IMG/VR virus record: IMGVR_UViG_3300036766_000184
Location: 1 to 64,000 of that record
DNA length: 64,000 nt
Direction: 5' to 3' (one strand)
Source of the DNA: a virus
Made by a program: the position numbers and the translations under genes. Within the stretch, counting starts at the first letter, position 1. Each line of letters begins with the position of its first letter. This document shows positions 24,638 to 32,959 of the stretch, in pieces. A model generated the notes under the pieces. That model was given only the letters and a program-made list of their open reading frames with translations, was not told the origin of the DNA and did not search any database.

Positions 24638-24651
24638 AGGAGAGGACACAC

Positions 24652-25791
24652 ATGGCGACCAAGACCGACGGAGGTAGCGTGGCGACAGCGACTGAAGGCG
24701 AGATCGAGATCGTGGTCCCCGAGGGGATGGAAGACATCCTCGACGCGGCGACCGGCGCGCCCGTGCGCCTGGACGGCGATCGTCTCCCGACCGACATCGA
24801 GGGCGCCTTCGCGGGCGACGAGACGATCGGTGAGAACGTACCAGCGCTCGCGCCTGAGCCGGTCGCCGCCGCGACCCCGGCCGCCGAGCCGGTCGTGCCA
24901 TCTACCGAACCCGCCGCCGAGGTGGTCGCGTCACCGCCCCTCGACCCCCGAGCCTCCCGCCACGCCCTTGAAGCGCAGGCCGACCTGGACCGGATCGACG
25001 AAGAGATCGAGCTGGGCCGCAAGACGATGCGCGCGGCGGCCCCGATCGACGCCGAGACGGAGATGTCGGACGAGGACTGGGGCAAGCTCCAGGCCAAGGT
25101 CGTTGAGAAGGCCGGGGAAGCGCAGGACTTCGGCCAGGCCGTCAACGAAGTGTTCTCGACCCTCCGCGAGATCGACAAGCAGAAGGCGGTCACGCGCGCC
25201 TCGAAGCAGACCTTCACCAATCGAAACGCAGCCCTCACGGCCATGACGGAAGCGGCCCGCGAGCGGCACCCGGATTTCGACGCGATCGTGACCGATTCCG
25301 GCATCTGGGCTCAGGCCCACCTGGACAGCCCCACGAAGGACCCGGCGATCTCCAAGCTGGTCTACTCCGCGATCGACCCGGCCGAGAAGGCGTACTGGCT
25401 GGGCCGGACCAAGATTGCCAGGGCGAACAAACGCGATCCCTCGGACCCGGACTTCGCGAAGCCGATCGGGGCGCCGGTCGCCGCCGCCGTGCCCGCCGCC
25501 GTGCCGGCTGTCGTACCGGCTGTTGTGCCAGACCCCGAGCCCGCGCCAGGGACCCCGGCCGCGATCCGCCGGGACGCCACGAGGGCGACCGTCGACAAGC
25601 TGGCGGCCACGAGCACGCGCGGGCGTGGCGTCGACACCTTCACGCCGGCAGGGCGACCCACGACCACGATGTCGATCGAGCGTCTGGACCGACTTCAAGA
25701 GCAGAACCCGGAGGCGTATCAGCGCCTCATCACCGCCAATCCGGGCCTGGGCGACGCCCACATGATGGGCGACCTCACTCAAGTCGCATGA
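24652..25791 (+). CDS. scaffold-like protein upstream of capsid
   Basis: 379 residues, acidic and Ala/Pro-rich first 110 residues, helical centre (about 110-260, with E-I-D-K-Q-K-A-V-T-R-A-S-K), Pro/Val linker, then a short C-terminal helix (R-L-D-R-L-Q-E-Q-N-P-E-A-Y-Q-R-L) of the kind that binds coat protein. Acidic helical proteins directly before the coat gene are typically scaffolds directing head assembly. Sequence gives no specific family, so the call is from composition and position. Confidence 0.6.
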   Translation: MATKTDGGSVATATEGEIEIVVPEGMEDILDAATGAPVRLDGDRLPTDIEGAFAGDETIGENVPALAPEPVAAATPAAEPVVPSTEPAAEVVASPPLDPRASRHALEAQADLDRIDEEIELGRKTMRAAAPIDAETEMSDEDWGKLQAKVVEKAGEAQDFGQAVNEVFSTLREIDKQKAVTRASKQTFTNRNAALTAMTEAARERHPDFDAIVTDSGIWAQAHLDSPTKDPAISKLVYSAIDPAEKAYWLGRTKIARANKRDPSDPDFAKPIGAPVAAAVPAAVPAVVPAVVPDPEPAPGTPAAIRRDATRATVDKLAATSTRGRGVDTFTPAGRPTTTMSIERLDRLQEQNPEAYQRLITANPGLGDAHMMGDLTQVA

Positions 25792-25811
25792 AAATAAGGA
25801 GATAGAGACCC

Positions 25812-26855
25812 ATGAAGACCCTCACCCATCAGCTCCAGGCGGCCTACGAGGCCCTCGGCCTGCCCATCATCATGGGTGGGACGGACACCGAAGTCCTCAC
25901 GGGCGACGCCGTCACCGTCAAGCGGTGGGCGAGTCGTCTCTGGGTCGAGATGCCCCGGTCGATCTACTGGGCGAAGTTCATGAAGACCAACGACATGAAC
26001 TCGATCATCGAGGTCAAGGAAGACCTGGTCGGCCAGCCCGGAGATCAGATCACCTTCACGCTCCTGCGCAAGCTGACGGGCGCCGGCGTGTCGGGTGACA
26101 ACACGATGGAAGGCAGCGAAGAGGCGATGGTGCCGTATTCCGACACCGTGGTCCTCGATCAGGTCAGGAACGCCGTCCGGCTCAAGGGCAAGCTCTCGGA
26201 GCGCCGCACCGCATGGTCGCAGCGCAACGCGGCCAAGACCATCCTCCAGACGTGGATGGCCGAGACGATCGACGACGACATCTTCACCCAGTTCGACAGC
26301 TCCCCGTCGACCGCGCTCTACGGCGGCTCCGCGACCGCGACGGCCAACATCACGACCTCCGACAAGGTGACCCCGAGTCTGTTCAACCGGGCGGTCGCCA
26401 AGTCCCGCAAGTCCATCCCGAAGATCTGGCCGGTGCGCCTGAACGGCAAGGACCTGTTCGTCTCGGTCCTGCACACGGATGTCGCGTACGACCTGGAGCA
26501 GGACTCGACCTGGCAGGCGTTCCAGCGTGACGCGGCGATGCGCGGGGACGACAACCCCATCTTCACCGGCATGAACGGCATGATCGGCGGCGTCATCATC
26601 CACTCGCACGAGAAGGTGCCGATCTCGACCACGTACGGCGCGGGCGGCAATCTGACCGGCGCGGCCAACTTCTTCCTCGGGAGACAGGCGGGACTGTTCG
26701 CTTGGGGTGAGCGTCCCAAGTGGTGGGAAAAGGAATTCGATTACGGGAACGCGACTGGATTTTGCATCGGGGCTACCTGGGACTTCACAAAGGCAGTGTT
26801 TAACAGCGTGGATCACGCTTTCATCAGTCTTCGTTCGTATAGAACTTCCGTCTAG
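25812..26855 (+). CDS. major capsid protein, N4-gp56 family
   Basis: 347 residues, 20 bp after the scaffold gene with aaggagatag before ATG 25812. Opening V-K-R-W-A-S-R-L-W-V-E, G-D-Q-I-T-F-T-L-L-R-K-L-T-G-A-G-V and a C-terminal F-L-G-R-Q-A-G-L-F-A-W-G-E-R-P-K-W match the N4 gp56 coat protein group (HK97 fold). Several hundred copies form the head. Its end is followed by a promoter and an inserted HNH gene. Confidence 0.85.
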   Translation: MKTLTHQLQAAYEALGLPIIMGGTDTEVLTGDAVTVKRWASRLWVEMPRSIYWAKFMKTNDMNSIIEVKEDLVGQPGDQITFTLLRKLTGAGVSGDNTMEGSEEAMVPYSDTVVLDQVRNAVRLKGKLSERRTAWSQRNAAKTILQTWMAETIDDDIFTQFDSSPSTALYGGSATATANITTSDKVTPSLFNRAVAKSRKSIPKIWPVRLNGKDLFVSVLHTDVAYDLEQDSTWQAFQRDAAMRGDDNPIFTGMNGMIGGVIIHSHEKVPISTTYGAGGNLTGAANFFLGRQAGLFAWGERPKWWEKEFDYGNATGFCIGATWDFTKAVFNSVDHAFISLRSYRTSV

Positions 26856-26864
26856 AGAATCTTC

Positions 26865-26893
26865 TTGACTCTCACGATGGATGTTGCTAAGCT
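26865..26893 (+). promoter_or_regulatory. promoter between capsid and HNH gene
   Basis: TTGACT (26865-26870), 17-nt spacer, extended -10 TGCTAAGCT with hexamer TAAGCT at 26888-26893. A transcript would begin just before the hairpin at 26897. Confidence 0.5.
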
Positions 26894-26896
26894 GCC

Positions 26897-26931
26897 CTCC
26901 ATGGCCAGCGCTACTGGCGGCCATGGAGGAG
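26897..26931 (+). promoter_or_regulatory. hairpin covering the HNH ribosome site
   Basis: CTCCATGGCC (26897-26906) is fully complementary to GGCCATGGAG (26919-26928). The 3' arm contains the first bases of the Shine-Dalgarno GGAGGAG (26925-26931), 6 nt before ATG 26938. The stem would hide the ribosome site in the RNA. Confidence 0.7.
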
Positions 26932-26937
26932 TCAGCG

Positions 26938-27519
26938 ATGGAAGAGGAGAGAACCAAACGATGCGGTGTTTGCAAACTGGACAAGCCGCTCTCGGCCTTC
27001 TACGCCAAGCCAGGCGTGAAGGACGGACGGATGTCGAAGTGCAAGGACTGCCAACGTCAGTACGTGCAGGGTCGCTACAACCGCATCCGTCCGGTGTGGC
27101 CCGAGGGTCACAAGTACTGCCCGCGATGCAAGCGGGTATTGCTGTTCGCGGAGTTCGACAAGAACGCGCGCCGCGGAGATGGCTTGCAGACCTACTGCAA
27201 GACGTGCTGGCCGGAGTACCAGAAGTACTGGCGCAAGCGGCCCGAGGCGGGCTTCATGGCGACCGAGAAAATCAAGCGGAGCCTGAAGACTCCTGTCGGC
27301 GCGCTCAAGGCTCGGGCACGTCAACTCACCGCGCTGGCCATTCAGTTCGGCCACCTCGTGCCTGCGCCCTGCGAGGCCGACGGGTGCGGAAGCCTGGATG
27401 TCCAGGCGCATCACACGCAGTACGAGAAGCCGCTCGACGGGATTCGCTGGTACTGCGAGAAGCACCACTTGGACGTGGGCCACGGCGGTCAGTGGACGAA
27501 TCCGCCGGTGGGCGCCTAA
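26938..27519 (+). CDS. HNH-type endonuclease with four zinc knuckles
   Basis: 193 residues from ATG 26938. Zinc pairs C-G-V-C, C-K-D-C, C-P-R-C and C-K-T-C in the first half, then a compact HNH-like end: C-x4-D-G-C-G, V-Q-A-H-H-T-Q-Y-x-K-P-L, W-Y-C-E-K-H-H. The zinc-rich front resembles endonuclease VII-type homing enzymes. It interrupts the capsid-to-neck gene order and has its own promoter and blocking hairpin, as expected of an inserted homing endonuclease. Confidence 0.75.
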   Translation: MEEERTKRCGVCKLDKPLSAFYAKPGVKDGRMSKCKDCQRQYVQGRYNRIRPVWPEGHKYCPRCKRVLLFAEFDKNARRGDGLQTYCKTCWPEYQKYWRKRPEAGFMATEKIKRSLKTPVGALKARARQLTALAIQFGHLVPAPCEADGCGSLDVQAHHTQYEKPLDGIRWYCEKHHLDVGHGGQWTNPPVGA

Positions 27520-27603
27520 GCCGTGCCGCTCCACGCCCCTCGTGGGCCGCCTAGCAGGAGGGCCTCGACGCCGCCAAGGCGAAGGCCAGGAGGAAGAGAG
27601 ACC

Positions 27604-28299
27604 ATGGACACCGTGACAGCCCAGAAGCCCCTGAAGGCCCCGAAGGCTCCGAAGCCGCGCCCCGGCGATGACTACGACGACGCGCTGGCTGACTCCTCGG
27701 ATGACGTCGAGCAGCGGGCCGCCGAAGCGCATCAGGCCCAGATGGGTTCGGCCCAGATGGACGACGACCTCGATCTGTCCATCGTGGAAGATCGTGATGT
27801 CGAGATCGGGATGCCGCTGATCCCGCGCGCCCGCGTGGTCTATGTCGGGTCGCATCCCAAGAAGAACGAGCCGATCCGGGGCCAGATGGTCACCGAGTCG
27901 TGGGAAGCCGAGCCCGCCGTCGAGGCCGACCCGAAACGTGGGATCGCGGCTCGGCCGGCCGTCATGGAGTACAGCAAGACGCCCACGACCGAGTCCGGGA
28001 TCACGAGCTACAACTTCGCCATCCGGGACGAGCGGGGCCGAATCTTGACTCAGCGCCTGATGCCGCGGGACGCCAACCAGAAGGTCGCGGGCAAGCCGTG
28101 GGGGGTCTGTGAGCACCCCGAGCACCTGCGGTACTTCTTGCGCAAGCGGGATCGGGCCGGCGTGCGCGAGTACGAGGTCCTGATCCCCCAGGCGAAGCGG
28201 GCCGCGTTCGACAACTACGTGTCCGACAAGGAACGCGCGATCGGTCGCCACCACGCCCTCGCGGACTACTCGGCGGGGCTGCGTCAGACCCCTGAGTAA
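27604..28299 (+). CDS. hypothetical structural-region protein
   Basis: 231 residues, ggaggaagag before ATG. Lys/Pro-rich basic start, acidic segment, then a globular part (E-I-G-M-P-L-I-P-R-A-R-V-V-Y-V-G-S) with a C-E-H-P-E-H motif and a helical end. Position between capsid and neck genes suggests a head or neck component. No family recognised. Confidence 0.6.
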   Translation: MDTVTAQKPLKAPKAPKPRPGDDYDDALADSSDDVEQRAAEAHQAQMGSAQMDDDLDLSIVEDRDVEIGMPLIPRARVVYVGSHPKKNEPIRGQMVTESWEAEPAVEADPKRGIAARPAVMEYSKTPTTESGITSYNFAIRDERGRILTQRLMPRDANQKVAGKPWGVCEHPEHLRYFLRKRDRAGVREYEVLIPQAKRAAFDNYVSDKERAIGRHHALADYSAGLRQTPE

Positions 28300-28311
28300 A
28301 GGAGCTGCGCC

Positions 28312-28626
28312 ATGAGTGACCAGAAGGAATCCGGCAAGAACATGACCGGCATGGCCGATCCGGGCCGGGACGGGAAGCCCTACAGCGGGGCCTCGGATCT
28401 GGGCGAGTTTTCGACCAGCGGCGAGCCACGGAAGATCAACGCGGCCGGCCGCGCCAACGTGGAAGACACGACCCCGGCCAACGGGGAGAGCAAGAGCGCC
28501 AGCGGGGCGCTCGCGGAGTTCGGCGGGGTCAGTGACCCGCAGCGGATCAGCGCCCTCAAGGTCTCCGGGGCCTCGATCGAGATCCCGCGTGAGGGGTACG
28601 ACGACGCCAAGAACCTGAAGGTTTAG
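28312..28626 (+). CDS. small hydrophilic hypothetical protein
   Basis: 104 residues, Gly/Ser/Lys-rich and largely unstructured in appearance, ATG 8 nt after aaggagc. Lies in the head-gene operon between two larger genes. Function unknown. Confidence 0.6.
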   Translation: MSDQKESGKNMTGMADPGRDGKPYSGASDLGEFSTSGEPRKINAAGRANVEDTTPANGESKSASGALAEFGGVSDPQRISALKVSGASIEIPREGYDDAKNLKV

Positions 28627-28714
28627 GGTCGGCATGCCGCGCCGGGCATCCGCGCCCGGCGCTCTCGCCCTCGCCCTGCCGGGGTGCGGGGGCGCCCGAC
28701 ACGATCGGGATTCC

Positions 28715-28730
28715 TTGCCCGCGCGGGCAG
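28715..28730. repeat. dispersed palindrome, intergenic copy
   Basis: TTGCCCGCGCGGGCAG, perfect arms, 17 bp before GTG 28747 in a gap of 120 bp that otherwise holds no gene. Confidence 0.8.
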
Positions 28731-28746
28731 CGAAGGTGTCCTCGTC

Positions 28747-29628
28747 GTGGCGATAAACGACCTCCTGTCGTATGAAGACGTTTTGGATCTCGTGCTCTCG
28801 AAGTCGAACGAGGAGACGGACGGCTCCTCCGACTGGGACCTCGAAGCGCGCGCGGCCGTGGTCGCCCAGCACCGCCGTCTCGTCAACCTCTTCCCGTGGG
28901 TCTGCCTGGAGAAGTCTCCGCCCGGGATGCTCCTGACCACGGCGGCGATCACGAGCCTGACGATCGCCGTCGCGGCGGCCGGGATCGGGGTCGCGGTGAG
29001 CCTCAGCGCGGTGCCGTCCCGAGACATCACGGGCGAGAAGATCACGCTCGGCAAGGACTACGTACTGCGCGTGCTCTCGGGCGGCACGACCGCGACCCCG
29101 GTCGTCGACATGGTGCCGGAAGTGATCGCCTCCGGGACGGCCTGCACGATCTATCAGGACGAGTACACCCTGGCGAGCGACTTCAACATGCTCGTCAACG
29201 GCCTCTGGACCCGCGGTGGGCGCTTCATCCCGGTCACCGATGACGAGCGGACCCGCCGCACCGCCTGGGGCCCGGCTCCGTCGCAGCAAGGCTGGCCGCC
29301 CCGTATGGCGACCATGGTGGGCCCCCAGCGCATCCGCATCTCGGGCTGGGACACGCAGCGCCACCCGATCGAGTACCCCTACACGTATAACCCCGGCGAT
29401 CCGTCCGGAACCGGCGCGATGACGATCGAGCCCAGCTTGCGCGTCCTCCTGGTCTCCATGGCGCTCCCGGAGGTCCTCGATCTCAAGCGCGGGTTTTCGG
29501 AGTCGCTCAAGCTGCGCCAGTTCGAGCCGGGCCTGATCGAGGAAGCCAAGGACACGGATCATCGCCGCCGGCGCGGTGGAGAACTCGGTCGCCTGAGCCG
29601 CGAGCAGTCGGAAAGCCCGTGGGCCTAA
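28747..29628 (+). CDS. head-tail adaptor candidate (SU10/P22 gp4-like)
   Basis: 293 residues from GTG 28747; Shine-Dalgarno is poor and the start could be different. The helical first part (Y-E-D-V-L-D-L-V-L-S-K) ending in L-V-N-L-F-P-W-V-C-L-E-K, followed by a strand-rich middle and R-G-G-R-F-I-P-V-T-D-D-E, fits phage adaptor proteins that join portal to tail. Position directly before a gp10-like gene agrees. Alternative: another neck protein. Confidence 0.4.
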   Translation: MAINDLLSYEDVLDLVLSKSNEETDGSSDWDLEARAAVVAQHRRLVNLFPWVCLEKSPPGMLLTTAAITSLTIAVAAAGIGVAVSLSAVPSRDITGEKITLGKDYVLRVLSGGTTATPVVDMVPEVIASGTACTIYQDEYTLASDFNMLVNGLWTRGGRFIPVTDDERTRRTAWGPAPSQQGWPPRMATMVGPQRIRISGWDTQRHPIEYPYTYNPGDPSGTGAMTIEPSLRVLLVSMALPEVLDLKRGFSESLKLRQFEPGLIEEAKDTDHRRRRGGELGRLSREQSESPWA

Positions 29629-29632
29629 CCTG

Positions 29633-31210
29633 ATGTGGGATGATACGCAGGATCTGAAGATCGTACTTGGGCGTGAGGGTTTTTTTGGTCTCCGGCAGCG
29701 CGACAGAATAGCGTTGGGCGGCCTCGTCACTCTTCGTAACGCCACCCTGGAAGACAACACGCTGCGCACCGTCGGGGGGGCCTCGAAGTTCGGCATCCCC
29801 GTCACGGGCGCGCCGCATGTCTTGGGCTGCCACGATTACTGGGAAGACCCGATCACTCAGCGCAACGTCGTGATGGGGTCCGATGGCAAGCTCTGGGAAG
29901 ACGACGGGGCGGCCGGGGCGTGGGCTGATGTCACCGGGGCGCTCGGTGCGCTGACCGTGACGGGGGCGGTGCCGCACTTCTCGGACGGTGGGAAAGAGAC
30001 CACAGGGCTGAGCCGGGCTCTGTTCTACGCCGATGGCGTCAACGCGCAACGGGTCCGGCGCGGGTCCGGGGCCTTCGCGGCCTTGACCAACCCGGCCCCT
30101 GAGTGGGCGGGCACGAACCGGCCCCGCGGATTCTTCATCAACCAGCAATACAACTGGGCTTTCGGCAACCCGAGCTTCCCGCACCACCTGATCCGGTCGC
30201 TCGACACGAACCACGAGAACTTCACCGCGACCCCGTTCGCGGCGCCGATCTTCCCCGGTCAGGGGCTCTACATCTCGTGCTGCCTGGACTTCAAGGGCCT
30301 CATCATCGTGTGGAAGTTCCCGGAAGGGGTCTACGCCTACGACACCCGGGACGCCGATTCCTCGAAGTGGTACGCGGTCAAGGTCGGGTCCGGTGGGTGC
30401 CCGAGCCCGACCGGGGCCGAGGTGGTCGAGAACGACGTGATCTGGGTCGATCTCACGGGCGGCCTCCATCTGCTATCGGCCGTGCAGGAAACGGGCTCGG
30501 TCAAGGCCGAGGATCTGTCCTACAAGAAGTTGTCCCGCTACATCCCGGACAAAATCAGCCGGCCGATGCTGACGCGGTGCCAGTTGCGCTACAACCCGGA
30601 TCGCCAGAAAGTCGTCCTGGCCTGTGCCGCACAAGGGTCGACCACGCTCAACCGGCGACTGACGCTGGACTACAACAACAAGGCCGAGGTCGGCGAGCGC
30701 TGGATCATCGAAGACCGGGATGTCAACGAATCCCTCTTCATGCGACGCGACGCAGCCGACAACGTCCTCAAGCCGATCATGGGCGATGACGTCGGGCAGC
30801 TCTGGAAGCTCGACACGGACGCGCGGACCAAGGACGGCGCGGGTTATACCTTCGAGTGGTGGACCGCCGACTCGGATTTCTCGCAGCTTGCGCCGACCTT
30901 CATGGGCAAGTCGATCAACGGGGCCTATATCCAGTTGGTCTACGATCCGCGCGGCTCGGTCGATCACACGATCCGGGTCTGGCGGGACGGGACGATGCGC
31001 CAGTCGATCCCCTTCACGCTGAGCGGCGGGGACAACACACTCCCCTTCGTGTTCCCGATCGTCTTCGGGGCTTCCACGATGATGGCGACGCGGAAACGTC
31101 GGTTGCTCGGGTCTGCGCGCCGCTGGGCGTTCCAGGGGTTGTCGAGCGCGACGGGCGCGGATGTGTCGATTGCGGGACTGATCCTCGGGTTGCACGTTGG
31201 GCGGGAATGA
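29633..31210 (+). CDS. tail hub / DNA-stabilisation protein (P22 gp10-like)
   Basis: 525 residues, ATG 4 bp after the previous stop. Repeated strand blocks of about 50-60 residues (for example L-Y-I-S-C-C-L-D-F-K-G-L-I-I-V-W-K, then E-V-V-E-N-D-V-I-W-V-D-L) indicate a beta-propeller-like body, as in P22 gp10-type hubs that seal packaged DNA. Ends in an R-R-W-A-F-Q-G-L segment common in this class. The call relies on gene order plus fold impression. Confidence 0.45.
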   Translation: MWDDTQDLKIVLGREGFFGLRQRDRIALGGLVTLRNATLEDNTLRTVGGASKFGIPVTGAPHVLGCHDYWEDPITQRNVVMGSDGKLWEDDGAAGAWADVTGALGALTVTGAVPHFSDGGKETTGLSRALFYADGVNAQRVRRGSGAFAALTNPAPEWAGTNRPRGFFINQQYNWAFGNPSFPHHLIRSLDTNHENFTATPFAAPIFPGQGLYISCCLDFKGLIIVWKFPEGVYAYDTRDADSSKWYAVKVGSGGCPSPTGAEVVENDVIWVDLTGGLHLLSAVQETGSVKAEDLSYKKLSRYIPDKISRPMLTRCQLRYNPDRQKVVLACAAQGSTTLNRRLTLDYNNKAEVGERWIIEDRDVNESLFMRRDAADNVLKPIMGDDVGQLWKLDTDARTKDGAGYTFEWWTADSDFSQLAPTFMGKSINGAYIQLVYDPRGSVDHTIRVWRDGTMRQSIPFTLSGGDNTLPFVFPIVFGASTMMATRKRRLLGSARRWAFQGLSSATGADVSIAGLILGLHVGRE

Positions 31211-32379
31211 GAGGGGTGATCGCTGTGAGACGGATCGGACTGGTACTCGGCCTTATCATGGCGCTCGCGCTCGGTGTCGCGGGGACCGTGTCCGCAGGAA
31301 ACTGCGGGACGTATTCCACGTACTCCACCGGGTCAAGTTTTGGCGCCGCCGACATCAACGGCATCCAGATTCTCCTGGGCCAAACAAACATGACGCCACT
31401 CTGCGTCTCGCCATACGCGGCCACCGCTGGCCAGATGCAGACGACGACCGACCCCTATCCCGCAGGGGCCGTGAGCCTGCCCACGAGTCTTCAAGGCGAA
31501 CTGACCGGCCTCCGCCACGTCATCAAGCAGCTCACGGGCTGGACCTACTGGTACACCCACACGGACGACTTCACCCGGAACGCGACGTGGAACACGCTCG
31601 GGCAGAGCTTCTGCGCGTTCTGCGTGAACATCACCGACACGGCGAGCCATCCGATTTCTAGGTTCATCGACCTCGTGATCGTGGGCACCGGCTCGAAGTT
31701 CTCGGTCGACAAGGCCGGGAATACGGTGATCGGCGGGACGTTGGCGCTCACAGGCGCGTTCACGGGCACGATCCCGGTCACGGCATTCAACAGCGGCACC
31801 GGCGCGTCGGCCTCGACCGTCCTGCACGGCAACAGCACGTGGGGCGCGGTCAATCTCGCCTCCCAGGTCACCGGCAATCTTGGGGTCGCCAACCTCAACA
31901 GCGGCACCGGAGCATCCTCGGCGACCTTCTGGCGTGGTGACGGCACGTGGGGCGCGGCGGGCGCGGCGGTCGTCCAGATCAAAAGCGCGACCTATTCAAC
32001 GGCGGGTACCGCGACTGGAACGACGCTGACCGATAGCGGCCTCTCGGTAACCATCACGCCGACGAGTGCCAGCAATAGCGTGCGCATCACGGCGGTCCAG
32101 AACGGAGTCAGCGTCAACACGGCGGGCCAGTGGGGGCTCTTGAGGCTCCTGCGGGGCGCGGGCGTCATCGCGTCCACGCTGCAATACGGCGGCTCAATCG
32201 CGACCGCCTTCGGGTCGGTCACGGTTGTCATCGGCCCGTACTGTGATAGCCCGGCCACCACTGGGGCCACGACCTACAAGACCCAGTACGCGGGCAGCGC
32301 GGGCGGGGTCAGTATCTCTGTGCAGGACTCATCGTCGACATCGTTCATCGTCGCGGAAGAGGTGACCTCATGTTCGTAA
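31207..32379 (+). CDS. exported fibre-like protein
   Basis: 390 residues, ATG overlapping the previous stop. Signal peptide (R-R-I-G-L-V-L-G-L-I-M-A-L-A-L, cleavage near V-S-A-G). The middle has tail-fibre repeats S-G-T-G-A-S-x-S-T/A-T with W-G at the end (near residues 195 and 233). The C-terminal 130 residues are a beta-rich, probably receptor-facing domain with two Cys. Another signal-bearing protein placed among tail genes. Confidence 0.6.
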   Translation: MRGVIAVRRIGLVLGLIMALALGVAGTVSAGNCGTYSTYSTGSSFGAADINGIQILLGQTNMTPLCVSPYAATAGQMQTTTDPYPAGAVSLPTSLQGELTGLRHVIKQLTGWTYWYTHTDDFTRNATWNTLGQSFCAFCVNITDTASHPISRFIDLVIVGTGSKFSVDKAGNTVIGGTLALTGAFTGTIPVTAFNSGTGASASTVLHGNSTWGAVNLASQVTGNLGVANLNSGTGASSATFWRGDGTWGAAGAAVVQIKSATYSTAGTATGTTLTDSGLSVTITPTSASNSVRITAVQNGVSVNTAGQWGLLRLLRGAGVIASTLQYGGSIATAFGSVTVVIGPYCDSPATTGATTYKTQYAGSAGGVSISVQDSSSTSFIVAEEVTSCS

Positions 32380-32708
32380 TACTCGCGCTCGCCGTGCTGT
32401 TCGTGACCACGCCCGCGTGGGCGCTCGATGCCAAGGCCATCGCAACGACGATCACGGGCCAGTGCCCGGACGCCGAGTTTTCCTATCAAGGTGACGGGTC
32501 CTCGCTCGGCGCGCACACGGCGGCGAACGGCGACAAGGCCACGGGGCTCACATGGATCGCGTCATCGACCTGTCCCACGAGACCGACACTGGCTGAGATT
32601 CAGGCGTGGGCCGCCGCGAAGCCAGCCCCGGAGAAGATCGCGGATCGTATCGAGGCTGCCAAGACGTTGAACGACCTGAAGGTCATCCTCAAGGAGCGCC
32701 TGAAGTGA
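32370..32708 (+). CDS. small exported protein
   Basis: 112 residues, overlapping the fibre gene by 10 bp. Signal peptide (M-F-V-I-L-A-L-A-V-L-F-V-T-T-P-A-W-A). Mature part has two Cys (G-Q-C-P-D and S-S-T-C-P, possible disulfide) and a helical tail. Its stop overlaps ATG 32708. Function unknown, probably fibre-associated by position. Confidence 0.55.
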   Translation: MFVILALAVLFVTTPAWALDAKAIATTITGQCPDAEFSYQGDGSSLGAHTAANGDKATGLTWIASSTCPTRPTLAEIQAWAAAKPAPEKIADRIEAAKTLNDLKVILKERLK

Positions 32709-32959
32709 TGAGAATGGTGCTCCTCTCGGCCCTCGCGGCTATCCTACTGGTCGTGGGTGCCGCGCAGGCGCAGGCCCCACCGGCGGGGTCGACGTGCGAA
32801 GGTAAGCTCGAAGAGCAGTCGATCATGCTGCAAGCGGTGTCGGCGGGGCGGATTCGGGCCGAGGCCGAGAGCGCGGTGGAGATCGCCCGACTCCGCCAGC
32901 AGGTGCGGGAACTGGCCAAGAAGCTGGACGACGTTGCCCGGACGGGCAAGGGGAACTGA
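32708..32959 (+). CDS. small exported coiled-coil protein
   Basis: 83 residues. Signal-like start (L-L-S-A-L-A-A-I-L-L-V-V-G-A-A-Q-A), one Cys, then a 45-residue coiled coil (A-V-E-I-A-R-L-R-Q-Q-V-R-E-L-A-K-K-L). The layout resembles an inner spanin, although no spanin partner is adjacent. The palindrome at 32934-32949 lies in its last codons. Confidence 0.5.
   Translation: MRMVLLSALAAILLVVGAAQAQAPPAGSTCEGKLEEQSIMLQAVSAGRIRAEAESAVEIARLRQQVRELAKKLDDVARTGKGN

Noticed and set aside
26932-29805. 957-codon minus-strand open frame
   Set aside because: It lies antisense to HNH, three structural genes and the tail hub start; the composition (Arg/Gly/Ala/Pro-rich) is that of a GC-rich shadow frame.
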